Source of the DNA: an uncultured Opitutaceae bacterium
GTDB lineage: Bacteria > Verrucomicrobiota > Verrucomicrobiia > Opitutales > Opitutaceae
Direction: 5' to 3'
Assembly (NCBI GenBank): GCA_937958045.1
Contig: CALFXL010000059.1
Coordinates: forward strand, 30,820-94,819
Length of the DNA stretch: 64,000 bases
This document shows positions 9,001 through 15,237 of the stretch, piece by piece. The position numbers and the translations under genes are program-made. Each line of letters opens with the position of its first letter. The stretch's first letter is position 1. The notes below the pieces were generated by a model. It ran no database searches, was not told the DNA's origin, and was given only the letters and a program-made list of their open reading frames with translations.

Positions 9001-10526
9001 TGCAGGGAGGCGACGCGCCCATGATCATCGGCGATTCGGGCGGTCCCGCCACGGTCGTGAATGGACGCGAGATCACGCTCCGCGCTTCCGTGAGCGGCGA
9101 CAAGGTGACTTATCAATGGCAACGCCTCGTCGATGGCGTGTGGGTCAACGTGGCCGACGGCCCGAACTTCAGTGGCGCCACCTCGGACGCATTGACGTTG
9201 CGCAACGTCACTTCGGCGCTGGCCGGCGAGTATCGTTTTGTTGCCAGCAATCCGTCCGGCTCGACGACGAGCAACGCGTACACGCTCGCCGTCACGGCTT
9301 CGCACTTCACGAATCCCACGGGCCTGGCCGTCGATTCCTTCGGCGATCTCTACGTGGCCGATGCCGCGTTGAACATCATCCGAAAAGTCTCCGCGGACGG
9401 CATCGCGCGTCTCCACGCCGGCCTGCCCAACACCGCGGGCGCCGTCGATGGCGCGCTCGGCAAAGGCACGCTCAACGCTCCGGGCAATCTCGCGATCGAC
9501 GCCTTCGGCAATCTCTACGTGGCCGACGCCGGCAACGGCACCGTGCGCGCGATCGCTCGCGATGGCACGATCACCACGCTCGCCGGCGATCCCACGCAGC
9601 GCGGCTCCCGCGATGGTGTTGGCACCGCGGCGTTGTTTGCCTCGCCCAGCGGGCCGAGCTTCGACCGCACGAATGGCGTCACGTACATCGCCGACACCAA
9701 CAACCACACGATTCGTCGCCTCACGCCGCAAGGCCTGCAGGCAGGCCTCTTCGCCGGCAATGTCGTCGCCACCATCAGCGGCGCCGCCGGCGTGAGCGGC
9801 GATACCGATGTGCTCGCGGTGACGCTGCCGTTGGAGCCTGGCACGACCAAGCCCGATGTCTCGCGCGCTCGCTACAATCACCCGGCCGCGGTGGCTTTTG
9901 TCGGCTCGTTCCTCTACGTGGCCGATTCCGGCAACAACACCATCCGCCGCATCAGTCTCGCCAGCGGTGACAACCAGTTCACCACACTGACGCTCGCCGG
10001 CACGCCGGGTGTCACCGGTTCGGACGATGGCACCGGCCTCGAAGCTTTGTTCAACAAACCGCAGGCGATCGTCGCCGACGCCTCGGGCAATGTCCTCTAC
10101 GTGGCCGACACCGGTAACAACGCGATCCGCCGCGTCACCTCCGCCGGCGTCGTCACCACGCTGGCGGGTCTCCCGGGCATCGCGGGCATGGCCGATGGCG
10201 TGGGTGAAAACGCGTTGTTCAACCGTCCGACCGCGCTTGCGCTCGATGTGGAAGGCCGCACGCTCTACGTGGCCGACACCGGCAACGCCGCCATCCGCAA
10301 GATAGCGATCTCCGGCACCACCGCGACCGTGACCACGATCGGCATCGCCTCCGCCAACGACACCGTCCCGCCCCCGAGCGGCGGCGGCGAAACTCCCGCG
10401 CCCTTCGTCCCCTCGGGCGAAAGCACGGGCAAAGGCGGCGGCGGTGCACCGTCGCTCTGGTTCCTCGCGGCGGTCGGAGCGCTCGCGCTCGTGCGCAACC
10501 TCCGCCAGCGCCGCGGCAACGCCTGA
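3..10526 (+). CDS. Giant modular secreted pectinase, 5' partial (two proteins apparently fused)
   Basis: The frame is open through the left window edge, so the true start lies upstream; the GTG at 9 is not trusted. Order, numbering from codon 9: part of an unnamed module (1-160), three Ig-like domains (165-490), NHL repeats with repeated LYVADTGNN-type motifs (495-860), a Gly-rich segment GGGGAPSLWFF plus hydrophobic helix plus basic tail (895-919), then a signal peptide starting at Met920. Next come a second copy of the module (948-1210), Ig-like domains, a Big_5-like domain (1494-1635), pectin methylesterase CE8 (1639-1985), two Ig-like domains, a third module copy (2172-2430), two Ig-like domains, pectate lyase PL1 (2616-2920), two Ig-like domains, NHL repeats (3097-3455) and a second GGGGAPSLWF C-terminal signal. 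Expected role: extracellular or surface-bound pectin demethylation and cleavage. An internal signal peptide after an internal sorting signal argues for two genes. Confidence 0.85.
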   Translation, partial: ASVGEAQAPKALLDAYWRVFDGTAYIRFTFTGLAPNTHYLLYCYSSTNNQGGKYILHPSNFPAGKESDFIYPGMVGDEYKTAFVDLAGHAGSATLFKVDSAGKKTIIPPARANTPAVSGSNTMWGAIHAVSTASGEIVFRTDTSALGNRRQYAGFQLIPYPAPTIVEQPDADMVGVLDQITEFFAVAKDMPHLHDADQNPLTYQWQISKDNGATWTDIPVIAPGTEGQRIFTSELREPALPEDPEATPEPAKKITSVLAIHGTQQSDEARYRLKVTNVAGGVTYTQASTLSVISQPAPFLITQQPQSRDTVVGDEVNLSVAVSGTPPFAFTWQKSDTADFTTFTEVKKGERGTAASDTLSFPFVRRSDLGFYRAVITDVTRRNPIYSEVVYLYVEYAKPIITTPGPQTVTPGAGISLFGNVYSEIPVSSYQWEVSHDNGATWTAVTDGGAYSGATSETLHISPASAAEGGLYRIVATNDMGTTTGVSIPLSVAAPVIAHPVGVALDDAGHLYVTDDTANTVHQLTIADNKAVVFAGKPGVTGNANGYYSQATFNAPSGIVGGAANTVFLADTFNATIRSLQANGLVGTIAGSTTVRDNIDGTGAAAAFNSPVSTALDAAGNIYVADNVAHTIRRITPLNFDVTTLAGSAGNPGFVNSTTTNSNYNDATRFNAPGAIAVSPVNVSNADVVTVEGPTTTATTLYVADTGNNVIRKIALSWYLDRDPLTNIQTRTRLSRNEVTTVAGLAGASGSTDGAGLDARFNAPAGIAVSDAGVVYVADTGNHTIRKITFSAGAATVTTIGGLPGIAGYQDGPTANTSLFNQPRALAVAGDGTVYVADTGNAVVRKIAPNGVVSTLVLSRATDPVPPTNPGGGNESPAPDIPPAGSGDRGGDLGIGGGGAPSLWFFAATGLLALIRARKFFMKHVFLFVLTIVAGAPAFPPSASAADAPAVFVNLATTQAASGAAPTSAATITIAAPANGWNFSAAAPYPGETWNNILAPHADDEIKPSIKGYVRYQVVPLNTANNIALFQPDGSASGVSFTAAAILDDAGTASNNREVPRRVSPSGGTPAALLNSSWRIYEGGNLLSFTFTGLPAEAHYLVYGYATTNGANQGGRFTVVDANAVGAKWFETKPIDNGAPNLFAESAGSLAPTGKATAEILSNAAGDPNLNTIWGILHAKVDNTGKLEVRASRNANNNGFINGLQLIPYPKAAITTQPLANASATIGGSVTLTIVASGFDASDVLTYQWRKDGVAIDAAGNPSAATASLTLTNLQADDGGDYDVVVTNYGGEAVSTATALTVTSSAVAPSIVTQPQNAALAVGAAHTLTIGANGTAPLAYLWEKSDDGSTYTAIGTNAPQLAIPAAQASDAGRYRVTVSNSVGSITSDVVSVVVAPVLTASPEASVVVAGSTHTISAAVDVGAGSPEPVTYVWKRDDVTVADGAGVSGAATASLQIAGFSTAHSGYYTLTASNSAGSVTSAPVYVGVPSTQSITFAPGNNAAGLAIDQQLRLIFPSAPKLGKSGQFRIHDASNDAVVTTVDIAEFVSFTLFSATIDNSKVQTVQGKAMYYLPAAVYGNEVWITLPAAQRLAYGKTYYVTMDAGFLIDSDNASVPAITDPNTWRFSTKAAGPETPTASTGPTEVTVGPDGTGDFATIQGAADWIPQNNTLPRTIRVLPGTYRDAVYFAQGRNFVTVVGAGADRTATKVIYHYGNEVYGGGARGLGGFRIDTNDVTVRNLTLDNEVYLPVPNLAGGDIGGAPAFAGPVQTVAYTGNRLIFDNVLIKGGQDTLYAISGSGYFYNCEIWGSVDFIYGDALAVFQHCDIVQIRSTGGPICAPSTPYAQPYGEVFINCRFPRALVADGYPYDVGVNTTTFCRPWRQDGHVAIINSELGSHFTTKGWSEWDGRENTSRAREFGSTLLADGTAVSVAARQAAGAYWLNTIDPDYTGTQSPTDPALAPPTGHLNRTPVTVNPDDYTLEAIFGHPYYSLGSWRPTIAPRIVRQPASQVVAPGQPLTLSVDAFGLPAAMYQWYKGGSPISGATAATYAVASATEADAGNYHVVVTNDLGSVSSATAAVVINDGGAPVAPTIIAQPVSQIASAGGPVTLSVSALSGDSYQWYKNGVAIPGATSATYPIATLQASDAGNYYVVITNAQGSTTSATVTLTVEGGEAKAAFVTLTRTAVPSSGDITPPVADIPEPGNGWNFSAAARYPGTKWNAVYVATGAVVADGTFTEESPFRINSLNAVSLVNPAGDPSGITLTGDLIVASPRAGEPTNFNAANGLPAGLMDQVWRVNNGGNYLRFTFDGLPAGAHYLFYGYAANANPNQGARYVLDPANDPATAPSTFIELSGRTESSSAPNLFTTSGGQTTVIPGAPLNTAATTDSNTQWGAMHAVATAEGKIVIRTARGLGNHHYVNGFQLVPFPKATITTQPAASVSVVSGEPVTLTVTATGYDSSDTLTYQWRKNGEPINTADNATANTATLQIASASTADTGTYTVAITNLGGSVISDESVVTVQSGAVAPTIVTQPAATQTVMGGASVSFTVVVTGAPAPTYQWYKDGGLIAGATSATHTIAAAQLADAGSYTVVATNSEGSVTSTASVLTVKDPAGNPVVAQGFAREVTGGAGGATYFVTTAADLHARLQLAGPAIITVSGTIDVRSLSGKRVDVKSNKTLQGADANATIIGTVNIDGVQNVIVRGLNITNPGTTLENGTGPRYSDGGDGISIRNSNGVLVTHCTFYDCADGMCDLTYDVANATVSWCKFYYTPAQTSHRFTMILGNEATVVPITATLHHNWWAERADQRMPASSNARGHMFNNYFTPAGNSYASNARDNSQLFIEHHYYGTGVKDPVGKSAGTTALIRTIGNIYDGTSGQYDPGTDIVFTPPYSYELTPAAGVPALVSAHAGNTAGAFSVTPEPSAAITITGAPETVYPGDTITLASSTTGTSYQWRFNNIEIAGATSETLEIANIQGSQIGTYTVVVGNAAGNFTVSAPVTLQGGDAPMIIGDSGGPATVVNGREITLRASVSGDKVTYQWQRLVDGVWVNVADGPNFSGATSDALTLRNVTSALAGEYRFVASNPSGSTTSNAYTLAVTASHFTNPTGLAVDSFGDLYVADAALNIIRKVSADGIARLHAGLPNTAGAVDGALGKGTLNAPGNLAIDAFGNLYVADAGNGTVRAIARDGTITTLAGDPTQRGSRDGVGTAALFASPSGPSFDRTNGVTYIADTNNHTIRRLTPQGLQAGLFAGNVVATISGAAGVSGDTDVLAVTLPLEPGTTKPDVSRARYNHPAAVAFVGSFLYVADSGNNTIRRISLASGDNQFTTLTLAGTPGVTGSDDGTGLEALFNKPQAIVADASGNVLYVADTGNNAIRRVTSAGVVTTLAGLPGIAGMADGVGENALFNRPTALALDVEGRTLYVADTGNAAIRKIAISGTTATVTTIGIASANDTVPPPSGGGETPAPFVPSGESTGKGGGGAPSLWFLAAVGALALVRNLRQRRGNA
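2760..2842 (+). other. In-frame junction of two secreted proteins at a T6 run
   Basis: Six T at 2760-2765 are followed by ATGA. As given, the frame reads Lys-Phe-Phe-Met and continues. With five T it would read Lys-Phe-Leu-stop, where the stop TGA overlaps the ATG at 2765/2766 of a new gene in the ATGA arrangement typical of coupled genes. Upstream residues form a C-terminal anchor (Gly-rich, hydrophobic, RARK). Downstream residues from Met920 (MKHVFLFVLTIVAGAPAF then ASA-ADA) form a normal signal peptide. So 3-2765 and 2766-10526 are probably separate genes, and one extra T is either a sequencing error or a real switchable tract. Confidence 0.7.
4922..5960 (+). other. Pectin methylesterase (CE8) domain
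   Basis: Right-handed beta-helix esterase domain inside the giant protein, removing methyl groups from pectin. The family motifs are visible in order: VTVGPDGTGDFATIQGA at the start, PGTYRDAVYF, a QTVAYTGNRLIFDN strand, GQDTLY (near 5360), VDFIYGDA carrying the catalytic Asp (near 5423) and CRPWRQDG (near 5623), equivalent to the usual LGRPW motif. A Big_5-like beta domain precedes it, a common partner in secreted esterases. The domain looks complete and active; preference for methylated pectin is inferred from the family. Confidence 0.88.
7856..8755 (+). other. Pectate lyase (PL1 family) domain
   Basis: About 300 residues with PL1 features: GFAREVTGGAGGATYFVTT at the start, IITVSGTIDV, KSNKTLQGADANATIIG, GDGISIRN followed by VTHCTFYDCADGMCDLT in place of the usual calcium-site segment, TVSWCKF, and HHNWWAERADQRMP near 8390 corresponding to the conserved His-Asn and RxP region. 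It would cut demethylated polygalacturonate by beta-elimination, the product of the CE8 domain upstream in the same chain. Calcium dependence is family knowledge, not shown here. Confidence 0.82.
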
Positions 10527-10566
10527 TCTGTTCGAGTGATTATCGGCTGTTAACCTACCAACACCG

Positions 10567-10600
10567 ACGGCTGGCCGCCTAAAAACGGCCAGCCGTTTTG
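10567..10600 (+). terminator. Intrinsic terminator after the pectinase gene
   Basis: An 11-bp perfect stem (ACGGCTGGCCG at 10567-10577 pairing with 10586-10596), an 8-nt loop and a short T run. It sits 40 nt after the stop codon at 10526. Confidence 0.8.
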
Positions 10601-10631
10601 TTTAGGTTTCTCCCATAAAAGAAGTGCGCGA

Positions 10632-10685
10632 GAGCGCCGGCCGCTGGCCGGCAATTTCCGAGGAGCCGGCGGGTCGCCGGCGCTC
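10632..10685. repeat. GC-rich inverted repeat
   Basis: GAGCGCCGGC at 10632-10641 pairs with GCCGGCGCTC at 10676-10685; internal CCGGC units give further pairings. It lies between the terminator and the next gene and resembles the dispersed hairpins at 14.1 and 21.0 kb in style but not in loop sequence. No function can be read from it. Confidence 0.5.
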
Positions 10686-10786
10686 CGGGCGCTCGAACGC
10701 CGACGTCCACATCGGCGGGTTAATCATGCCTGCACTGTTTTGAAATCGCTACTTTGCCGCGCTCCCATACTCGTTTCCGGCAAGCG

Positions 10787-11212
10787 ATGCGACGGGAACT
10801 TACCGTTCAGGAAAAACAGCTCATTGAAGCGGAATTCATCTTAAAAGAAACCGCTCGGGCAAAGCGGGGGCGCTTTTGCCGCAGGGTGTTTTGGATTGGG
10901 TTGATCGCGGGAAGCGTCTCGACGCTGCTTCCAAGAGTAGGTCTGTTAGGCCTATCCTCCGTGGCTCTTCGCTGGGTGTGGATCCTCGCCGTTATGATTT
11001 ACACCGGTGGCGCGCTCCTTCCGCTCTCATTCAGCAAAAGTATCGACGCCCGCAGACTCTTGAATCCATGGGAAGAAGCACTGCGTAATTTATCCGACGG
11101 CCGGACATTGACAGAAGGAATCGCCTTGTTGGTCGGTCCGAGTATTCTCGGGATTGTCGTCCGTTCGGTGATCGTGATCGTGCTTTATGTGACTGGAAAC
11201 CTTCCGACCTAG
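10787..11212 (+). CDS. Small hypothetical membrane protein
   Basis: 141 residues from the ATG at 10787; an in-frame TTG at 10754 would add 11 residues but is less likely. The N-terminal 25 residues are charged (MRRELTVQEKQLIEAE), followed by hydrophobic segments around residues 35-85 and a last one near 115-138. This suggests two to four membrane helices with a cytoplasmic N terminus. I recognise no family. It stands alone between a repeat and rpmH, with no evident operon partner. Codon use looks less GC-biased than its neighbours (agg, tta, aga codons), which may point to recent acquisition. Confidence 0.55.
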   Translation: MRRELTVQEKQLIEAEFILKETARAKRGRFCRRVFWIGLIAGSVSTLLPRVGLLGLSSVALRWVWILAVMIYTGGALLPLSFSKSIDARRLLNPWEEALRNLSDGRTLTEGIALLVGPSILGIVVRSVIVIVLYVTGNLPT

Positions 11213-11349
11213 GTGCGAAAGCGGTATCGAAGCACCTGATAGGAGGGGCGCTTGGATGTTTTTTTAAAGGCTTCCATTCCCCTGCAAACCCTGCCTTGAC
11301 AGCGGCGAGGGGGTACGGCCACCCTCTCGCTCTTTTTCGTCTTACTACT

Positions 11350-11487
11350 ATGCAACCCACATTTCGCCCTCATCGCAAAAAGCGCGCCCGTCAGATCGGC
11401 TTCCGCGCCCGCAAGGCCACCAAAGGCGGCCGCAAGGTTCTCGCCGCCCGTCGCCGCAAGGGCCGCAAGCGTCTGACCGTCGTCTGA
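11350..11487 (+). CDS. rpmH: 50S ribosomal protein L34
   Basis: 45 residues, the normal length for L34, with the hallmark start MQPTFRPHRKKRAR and the basic core GFRARKATKGGRKVLAARRRKGRK. It is a component of the large ribosomal subunit. The start is fixed by homology; longer upstream in-frame codons are non-coding. A TTGACA hexamer at 11296-11301 could be the -35 box of its promoter, but no good -10 is visible at the right distance. It is the first gene of the conserved rpmH-rnpA-yidD-yidC block, which couples ribosome, RNase P and membrane-insertion functions. Confidence 0.97.
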   Translation: MQPTFRPHRKKRARQIGFRARKATKGGRKVLAARRRKGRKRLTVV

Positions 11488-11534
11488 GACTTTGCGCCGC
11501 GTCTTTCGCTGCGCTGACTGTTCCCTTTCGCGTC

Positions 11535-11939
11535 ATGCGCTTCCGCCCCGAGCAACACGTGCGGCGGCAAAGCGATTTCCGTGACGCGCGTGAAAAAGGC
11601 CGCCGCCTCGATTGTGGCGGCTTCACGCTTTGGTACTATCGCCGTCCGGCGGATGTTTCAGCCGCCGCGCCGGGCGCCCGGGGTGGGGACGTTGTTCCTG
11701 CGCCCGTGACCGGGCCTCGTTTGGGCGTGATCGCCTCCACCGCCGCCGTGGGCGGGGCCGTGCTCCGCAATCGTGCCAAACGCCGTTTGCGCGAGGTGTT
11801 TCGCCTGCATCAGCGATGCGTGCCGGCGGATTATGACGTGTTGCTGGTCGCGCGGCGTTCGCTCAATCGTCTGCCGTACGCGGCCATCGAGCGCGCGTTT
11901 GTCGAAACCTGCCGGCGTATTTTTCCCGAGCATTCGTGA
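11535..11939 (+). CDS. rnpA: Ribonuclease P protein component
   Basis: 134 residues, the family's usual size. The start MRFRPEQHVRRQSDFRDARE fits RnpA, and the RNA-binding RNR signature is present as VLRNRAKRRLREVFR near residues 76-90, followed by DYDVLLVARRS. The protein binds the catalytic RNase P RNA and helps remove 5' leaders from tRNA precursors. It lies 47 nt after rpmH, and its stop overlaps the yidD start (GTGA), so the three genes are probably co-transcribed. A Gly/Pro/Ala-rich insertion near residues 45-60 is a local peculiarity. Confidence 0.95.
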   Translation: MRFRPEQHVRRQSDFRDAREKGRRLDCGGFTLWYYRRPADVSAAAPGARGGDVVPAPVTGPRLGVIASTAAVGGAVLRNRAKRRLREVFRLHQRCVPADYDVLLVARRSLNRLPYAAIERAFVETCRRIFPEHS

Positions 11940-12274
11940 CTGCCCCTGACTCCACTTCCCGGAATTCGTTTCCCGCCGCGGCGGGACGCTGGGCGCTGGC
12001 TTTGCCGAAGCGCGGGGTGTTGCTGGCGATCGCGATTTATCAACGCACGCTTTCGCCGGTGTGGCCGGCCGTGTTTGGGCCGGCGTGCGGCTGCCGGTTT
12101 TATCCCACGTGTTCGCACTACGCGGCGCAGGCGGTGGCGCGTCATGGCGCGTTGATCGGTTCCTGGCTGGCGGTGGTGCGCGTGTTGAAATGTACGCCGT
12201 TGCATCCGGGCGGTGTGGACGAAGTGCCGCCGAAGCCCTTGCGTCGTCCGTCGTGCGCGCGCGTCGCGTCCTGA
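11936..12274 (+). CDS. yidD: Membrane protein insertion efficiency factor YidD
   Basis: 112 residues. The conserved core is clear: LAIAIYQRTLSPVWP, then CGCRFYPTCSHYAAQAV with its three cysteines, and LKCTPLHPGGVDEVPPKP. YidD is a small amphipathic protein at the inner membrane face that assists YidC. The start is a GTG overlapping the rnpA stop by four bases, which implies translational coupling. The N-terminal 20 residues (TAPDSTSRNSFPAAAGRW) are not part of the family core and a later start is possible. yidC follows 36 nt downstream. Confidence 0.93.
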   Translation: MTAPDSTSRNSFPAAAGRWALALPKRGVLLAIAIYQRTLSPVWPAVFGPACGCRFYPTCSHYAAQAVARHGALIGSWLAVVRVLKCTPLHPGGVDEVPPKPLRRPSCARVAS

Positions 12275-12310
12275 TTTTTCCCGCTACATCCCTCTCCCTT
12301 TGCCTTCGTA

Positions 12311-14092
12311 ATGGACAAAAAAAACACAATCCTTGGCGTCCTCTTCCTGATCGCCGCGGCCGCAGCTTTCTTCTACTCGGCTAAAAACACGCCGCCACCC
12401 GCGCCGGTTCCGGCCGCGCCGCAATCGACTTCGGGCGCGCCCGCTCCGGACGGCACCGTGCCGCCTCCACCGGCTTACACGACGCCCTCGGGCAACACGA
12501 CGTTCGCGACGCTCGCCACGCAGAACGGCGAAGCGCGCATCGTCACGCTTGCGAATGATTACATCGAAGCGCGTCTCACCGATTTCGGCGGCGCGATCCG
12601 CGATGTGGCCCTCAAGAAATATCCCGCCACGAAAGGCAATCCCGAGCCGCTCGTGCTCAACGAGGTGCACGTCGATCCGATGCTCGCCTTCGCGCAGGAA
12701 AGTCTGCCCGGCCTCGGTCGCGGCACACGCTACGAAATCGTCTCGCAGACCGACACCGAAGTGGTGTTTCGCGCCGTGTGGGAAAACCGCGTCGAAGTGC
12801 GTCGCCGTTATGCGATCGTGCCGACGGGTGTGGAAGGGCAGGGCGATCCTTATCAGCTCCGACACGAGCTCACTTTCCGCAATCTCACCGAGCAGACCGT
12901 CGCGCTTCCGCACTTCCTTCTGAGCCTCGGCACGGCCGCGCCGACCGGTGAACACGATACCGGCATGCACCTTTCGACCGGCTACAATACCGGCAAGGAC
13001 ATCGAGTTCGTGAATCGCTCGAAGCTCGAAGGCGGCGGTTTCCTGAGCTGGTTTGGTTTTGGTTCGCGCGAACCGCTGCCGTACATCGATACGCCGGTGC
13101 CGCTCGTGTGGGCGTCGGTGGAAAACCAATTTTTTGCCGCGATCCTCACGCCCGATCAACCGGGTCGCGGGCTCACCACGCGCCGCGTGGAACTGCCGAT
13201 TCAAACGGGTGTGCGTTATACGCCGATCGGTGTGACGGGTGCCGCGGGTTTTGATGTGCCCGCGCTCGCCCCGGGCGCGGAGACGACGCTCGGTTTCGAT
13301 TTCTACACCGGTCCGAAAGAGTACGCGCGTCTCTCCAACGGCGATGTCTTCAAGCACGACCAGGACAAGGTCATGCAGTTCGGCTTCTTCAAATTCTTCA
13401 GCCAGCTGCTTCTCTCGATCATGTCCACGGTGCACAGCTGGGGTCCGAGCTGGGGCTGGTCGATCGTGATCACCACGCTCTTCCTCAAGATCGTCTTCCT
13501 GCCGCTCACGATCTCCGCATCGAAGTCGGCCAAGCGCATGCAGAAAATCCAGCCGCAGATGCAGGCGCTGCGCGAGAAGTATAAAGACAACCCGCAGAAG
13601 ATGCAGCAGGCCACGATGGCGCTCTTCAAGGAAGCGCGCGTGAATCCGCTCGGCGGTTGTTTCCCGATCCTCATCACGATCCCGTTCTTCATCGGTTTCT
13701 TCCAGATGTTGAACAGCACCGCGGAGCTGCGTTTTGCGGAGTTCCTGTGGGCGTCCGACCTCTCGCGTCCCGACACCGTCGCGCGCATCGCCGGTTTCCC
13801 GATCAACATCATGCCGCTGCTGATGGGCGCCACGATGATCATCCAGATGCGTCTCACGCCGCAGCCTTCGGTCGATAACGCGCAGGCGAAGATGTTTAAG
13901 TTCATGCCGTACATCTTCATGATCTTCTGCTACAACTTCTCGTGCGCGCTCTCGCTCTACTCGACGGTCAACGGCCTGTTCACCATCGGTCAGCAGCTCA
14001 TCATCAATCGCATGAAGGACGACGCTCCCGTCGCCACCGGTTCCGCTCCCAAGGGCGGCCGCGGCATGAAGAACGTCACGCCGAAGAAGTAA
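12311..14092 (+). CDS. yidC: Membrane protein insertase YidC
   Basis: 593 residues, typical of Gram-negative YidC. There is one N-terminal membrane helix (about residues 5-22), a Pro/Ala-rich linker, a large periplasmic P1 domain (about 55-350, with the GGAIRDVALKKYPA region) and then the conserved five-helix insertase core (about 365-580) with HSWGPSWGWSIV, KSAKRMQKIQPQMQALREKY, NPLGGCFPILITIPFFIGFF and the late YNFSCALSLYSTVN helix. It inserts and folds inner-membrane proteins alone or with SecYEG. A 10-bp hairpin at 14103-14125 lies just past the stop, but without a T tract. Confidence 0.97.
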   Translation: MDKKNTILGVLFLIAAAAAFFYSAKNTPPPAPVPAAPQSTSGAPAPDGTVPPPPAYTTPSGNTTFATLATQNGEARIVTLANDYIEARLTDFGGAIRDVALKKYPATKGNPEPLVLNEVHVDPMLAFAQESLPGLGRGTRYEIVSQTDTEVVFRAVWENRVEVRRRYAIVPTGVEGQGDPYQLRHELTFRNLTEQTVALPHFLLSLGTAAPTGEHDTGMHLSTGYNTGKDIEFVNRSKLEGGGFLSWFGFGSREPLPYIDTPVPLVWASVENQFFAAILTPDQPGRGLTTRRVELPIQTGVRYTPIGVTGAAGFDVPALAPGAETTLGFDFYTGPKEYARLSNGDVFKHDQDKVMQFGFFKFFSQLLLSIMSTVHSWGPSWGWSIVITTLFLKIVFLPLTISASKSAKRMQKIQPQMQALREKYKDNPQKMQQATMALFKEARVNPLGGCFPILITIPFFIGFFQMLNSTAELRFAEFLWASDLSRPDTVARIAGFPINIMPLLMGATMIIQMRLTPQPSVDNAQAKMFKFMPYIFMIFCYNFSCALSLYSTVNGLFTIGQQLIINRMKDDAPVATGSAPKGGRGMKNVTPKK

Positions 14093-14102
14093 GCCCGCTG
14101 CG

Positions 14103-14384
14103 CTCCGCGCGCATGGCGCGCGGAGAAGTGCCAAGTACGAAGGTCCAAGTGCCAAGTACGAAGGTCCAAGTGCCAAGTACGAAGGTCCAAGTGCCGGGTG
14201 TGAATCCGTCAAGCGGCAGGCACGCGTGAGGACAATGCTCCGCATTGTCCTCTCTGGATGAGGGCCGATCCGCCCTGCCATTTCCGCTTACGACTCCATT
14301 CGCACCGTTCCGGGCAGCCAGCCCGCGAACGATGTGCAGGCCCTTGGAACTTGGAACTTAGCTCTTGGAACTTGGTGCTTGGTT
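14103..14384. repeat. Composite intergenic repeat region with 21-bp tandem repeat and hairpins
   Basis: This 308-bp spacer holds no gene. Seen in order: a hairpin CTCCGCGCGC/GCGCGCGGAG (14103-14125); a 21-bp unit AAGTGCCAAGTACGAAGGTCC starting at 14126, 14147 and 14168 with a fourth partial copy at 14189; a hairpin GAGGACAATG-ctccg-CATTGTCCTC (14228-14252); a small hairpin AGGGC/GCCCT (14261-14276); and a CTTGGAACTTGGAAC-rich tract (14345-14384) that is partly complementary to the tandem repeat. The whole could fold as one long imperfect stem. It separates yidC from the YebC gene. Confidence 0.75.
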
Positions 14385-14400
14385 CCTTTCTTCATCTCCC

Positions 14401-15153
14401 ATGGCCGGGCATAATAAGTGGTCCAAAGTTAAACGCCTCAAAGCCGTCACCGACGCTCGCAAGGGCAAGGTCTTCTCGCGCCTCTCGCGCGACATCACAC
14501 TCGCCGCCAAAGCCGGCGGGGGCGACCCGAATGCCAACGCGCGTTTGCGCACGTTGTTGCTCAAGGCCCGCGAAGCCAACATGCCCGTCGATAATGTCGA
14601 CCGCGCGATCAAGAAGGGCACGGGCGAACTCCCGGGCGTGATTTTTGAAGAAGCCACCTACGAGGGTTACGGCCCGGGCGGCGTCGCGTTTGTGGTGAAG
14701 GCCACGACCGACAACAAGCAGCGCACCTCGCAGGATGTGCGCGCGATCTTCACGCGGCACGGCGGCAATCTCGCCGGCAGCGGCGCGGTGTCGTTTCAGT
14801 TTTTGCACGCGGGTCAGTTTCTGATCGCGAAAGACAAGACCACGGAAGACCGCCTCCTCGAGGTCGCGCTCGATGCCGGCGCGGACGACGTGATCACGAG
14901 CGACGATGGATTTGAGGTGCGTTGCCCGATCTCGGCGTTCGACAAAGTCGCGCATGCGCTCGAGCACGCGGGCATCCCGACCGACAGCGCGGAAATCGCG
15001 TACATCCCGACGACGTTTGTCCCCGTGACCGATGTCGGCGTCGCGAAGACGCTCCTTACTTTGCACGAGCTGCTCGAAGGTCACGACGATGTGCAGCAGG
15101 TGTTTTCCAACGAAGAAATGGACGACGCCATCAGCGCCGCCGCGAATGGCTGA
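14401..15153 (+). CDS. YebC/PmpR-family DNA-binding regulatory protein
   Basis: 250 residues starting MAGHNKWSKVKRLK, close to the family's MAGHSKWANIKHRK start, which fixes the ATG at 14401 against a longer frame. Other family segments are KVFSRLSRDITLAAKAGG, NVDRAIKKGTGE, YEGYGPGGVAFVV, TRHGGNLAGSGAVSF and YIPTTFVPV. Members bind DNA and regulate transcription, or act on translation of difficult motifs at the ribosome; which applies here cannot be told. The gene is 84 nt upstream of metX with no obvious terminator between. Confidence 0.95.
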   Translation: MAGHNKWSKVKRLKAVTDARKGKVFSRLSRDITLAAKAGGGDPNANARLRTLLLKAREANMPVDNVDRAIKKGTGELPGVIFEEATYEGYGPGGVAFVVKATTDNKQRTSQDVRAIFTRHGGNLAGSGAVSFQFLHAGQFLIAKDKTTEDRLLEVALDAGADDVITSDDGFEVRCPISAFDKVAHALEHAGIPTDSAEIAYIPTTFVPVTDVGVAKTLLTLHELLEGHDDVQQVFSNEEMDDAISAAANG

Positions 15154-15237
15154 GGCTCCGCGACGGCCGCACACGCATCTAGCTCCGATTTTTCTCCGTG
15201 CGCTCCGCCCCGCGCTGGTGCAAACCCGATCCACGCC

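Noticed and set aside
432..9881. Very long open frames on the minus strand opposite the pectinase gene
   Set aside because: They are Arg/His-rich shadows of a GC-rich coding strand, with no signal peptide, domain or motif.
11296..11301. Complete sigma-70 promoter for rpmH
   Set aside because: TTGACA is present but no acceptable -10 box lies 16-18 bp downstream, so only the hexamer is mentioned.
14126..14195. CRISPR array
   Set aside because: The 21-bp units abut directly with no spacers, so this is a plain tandem repeat.
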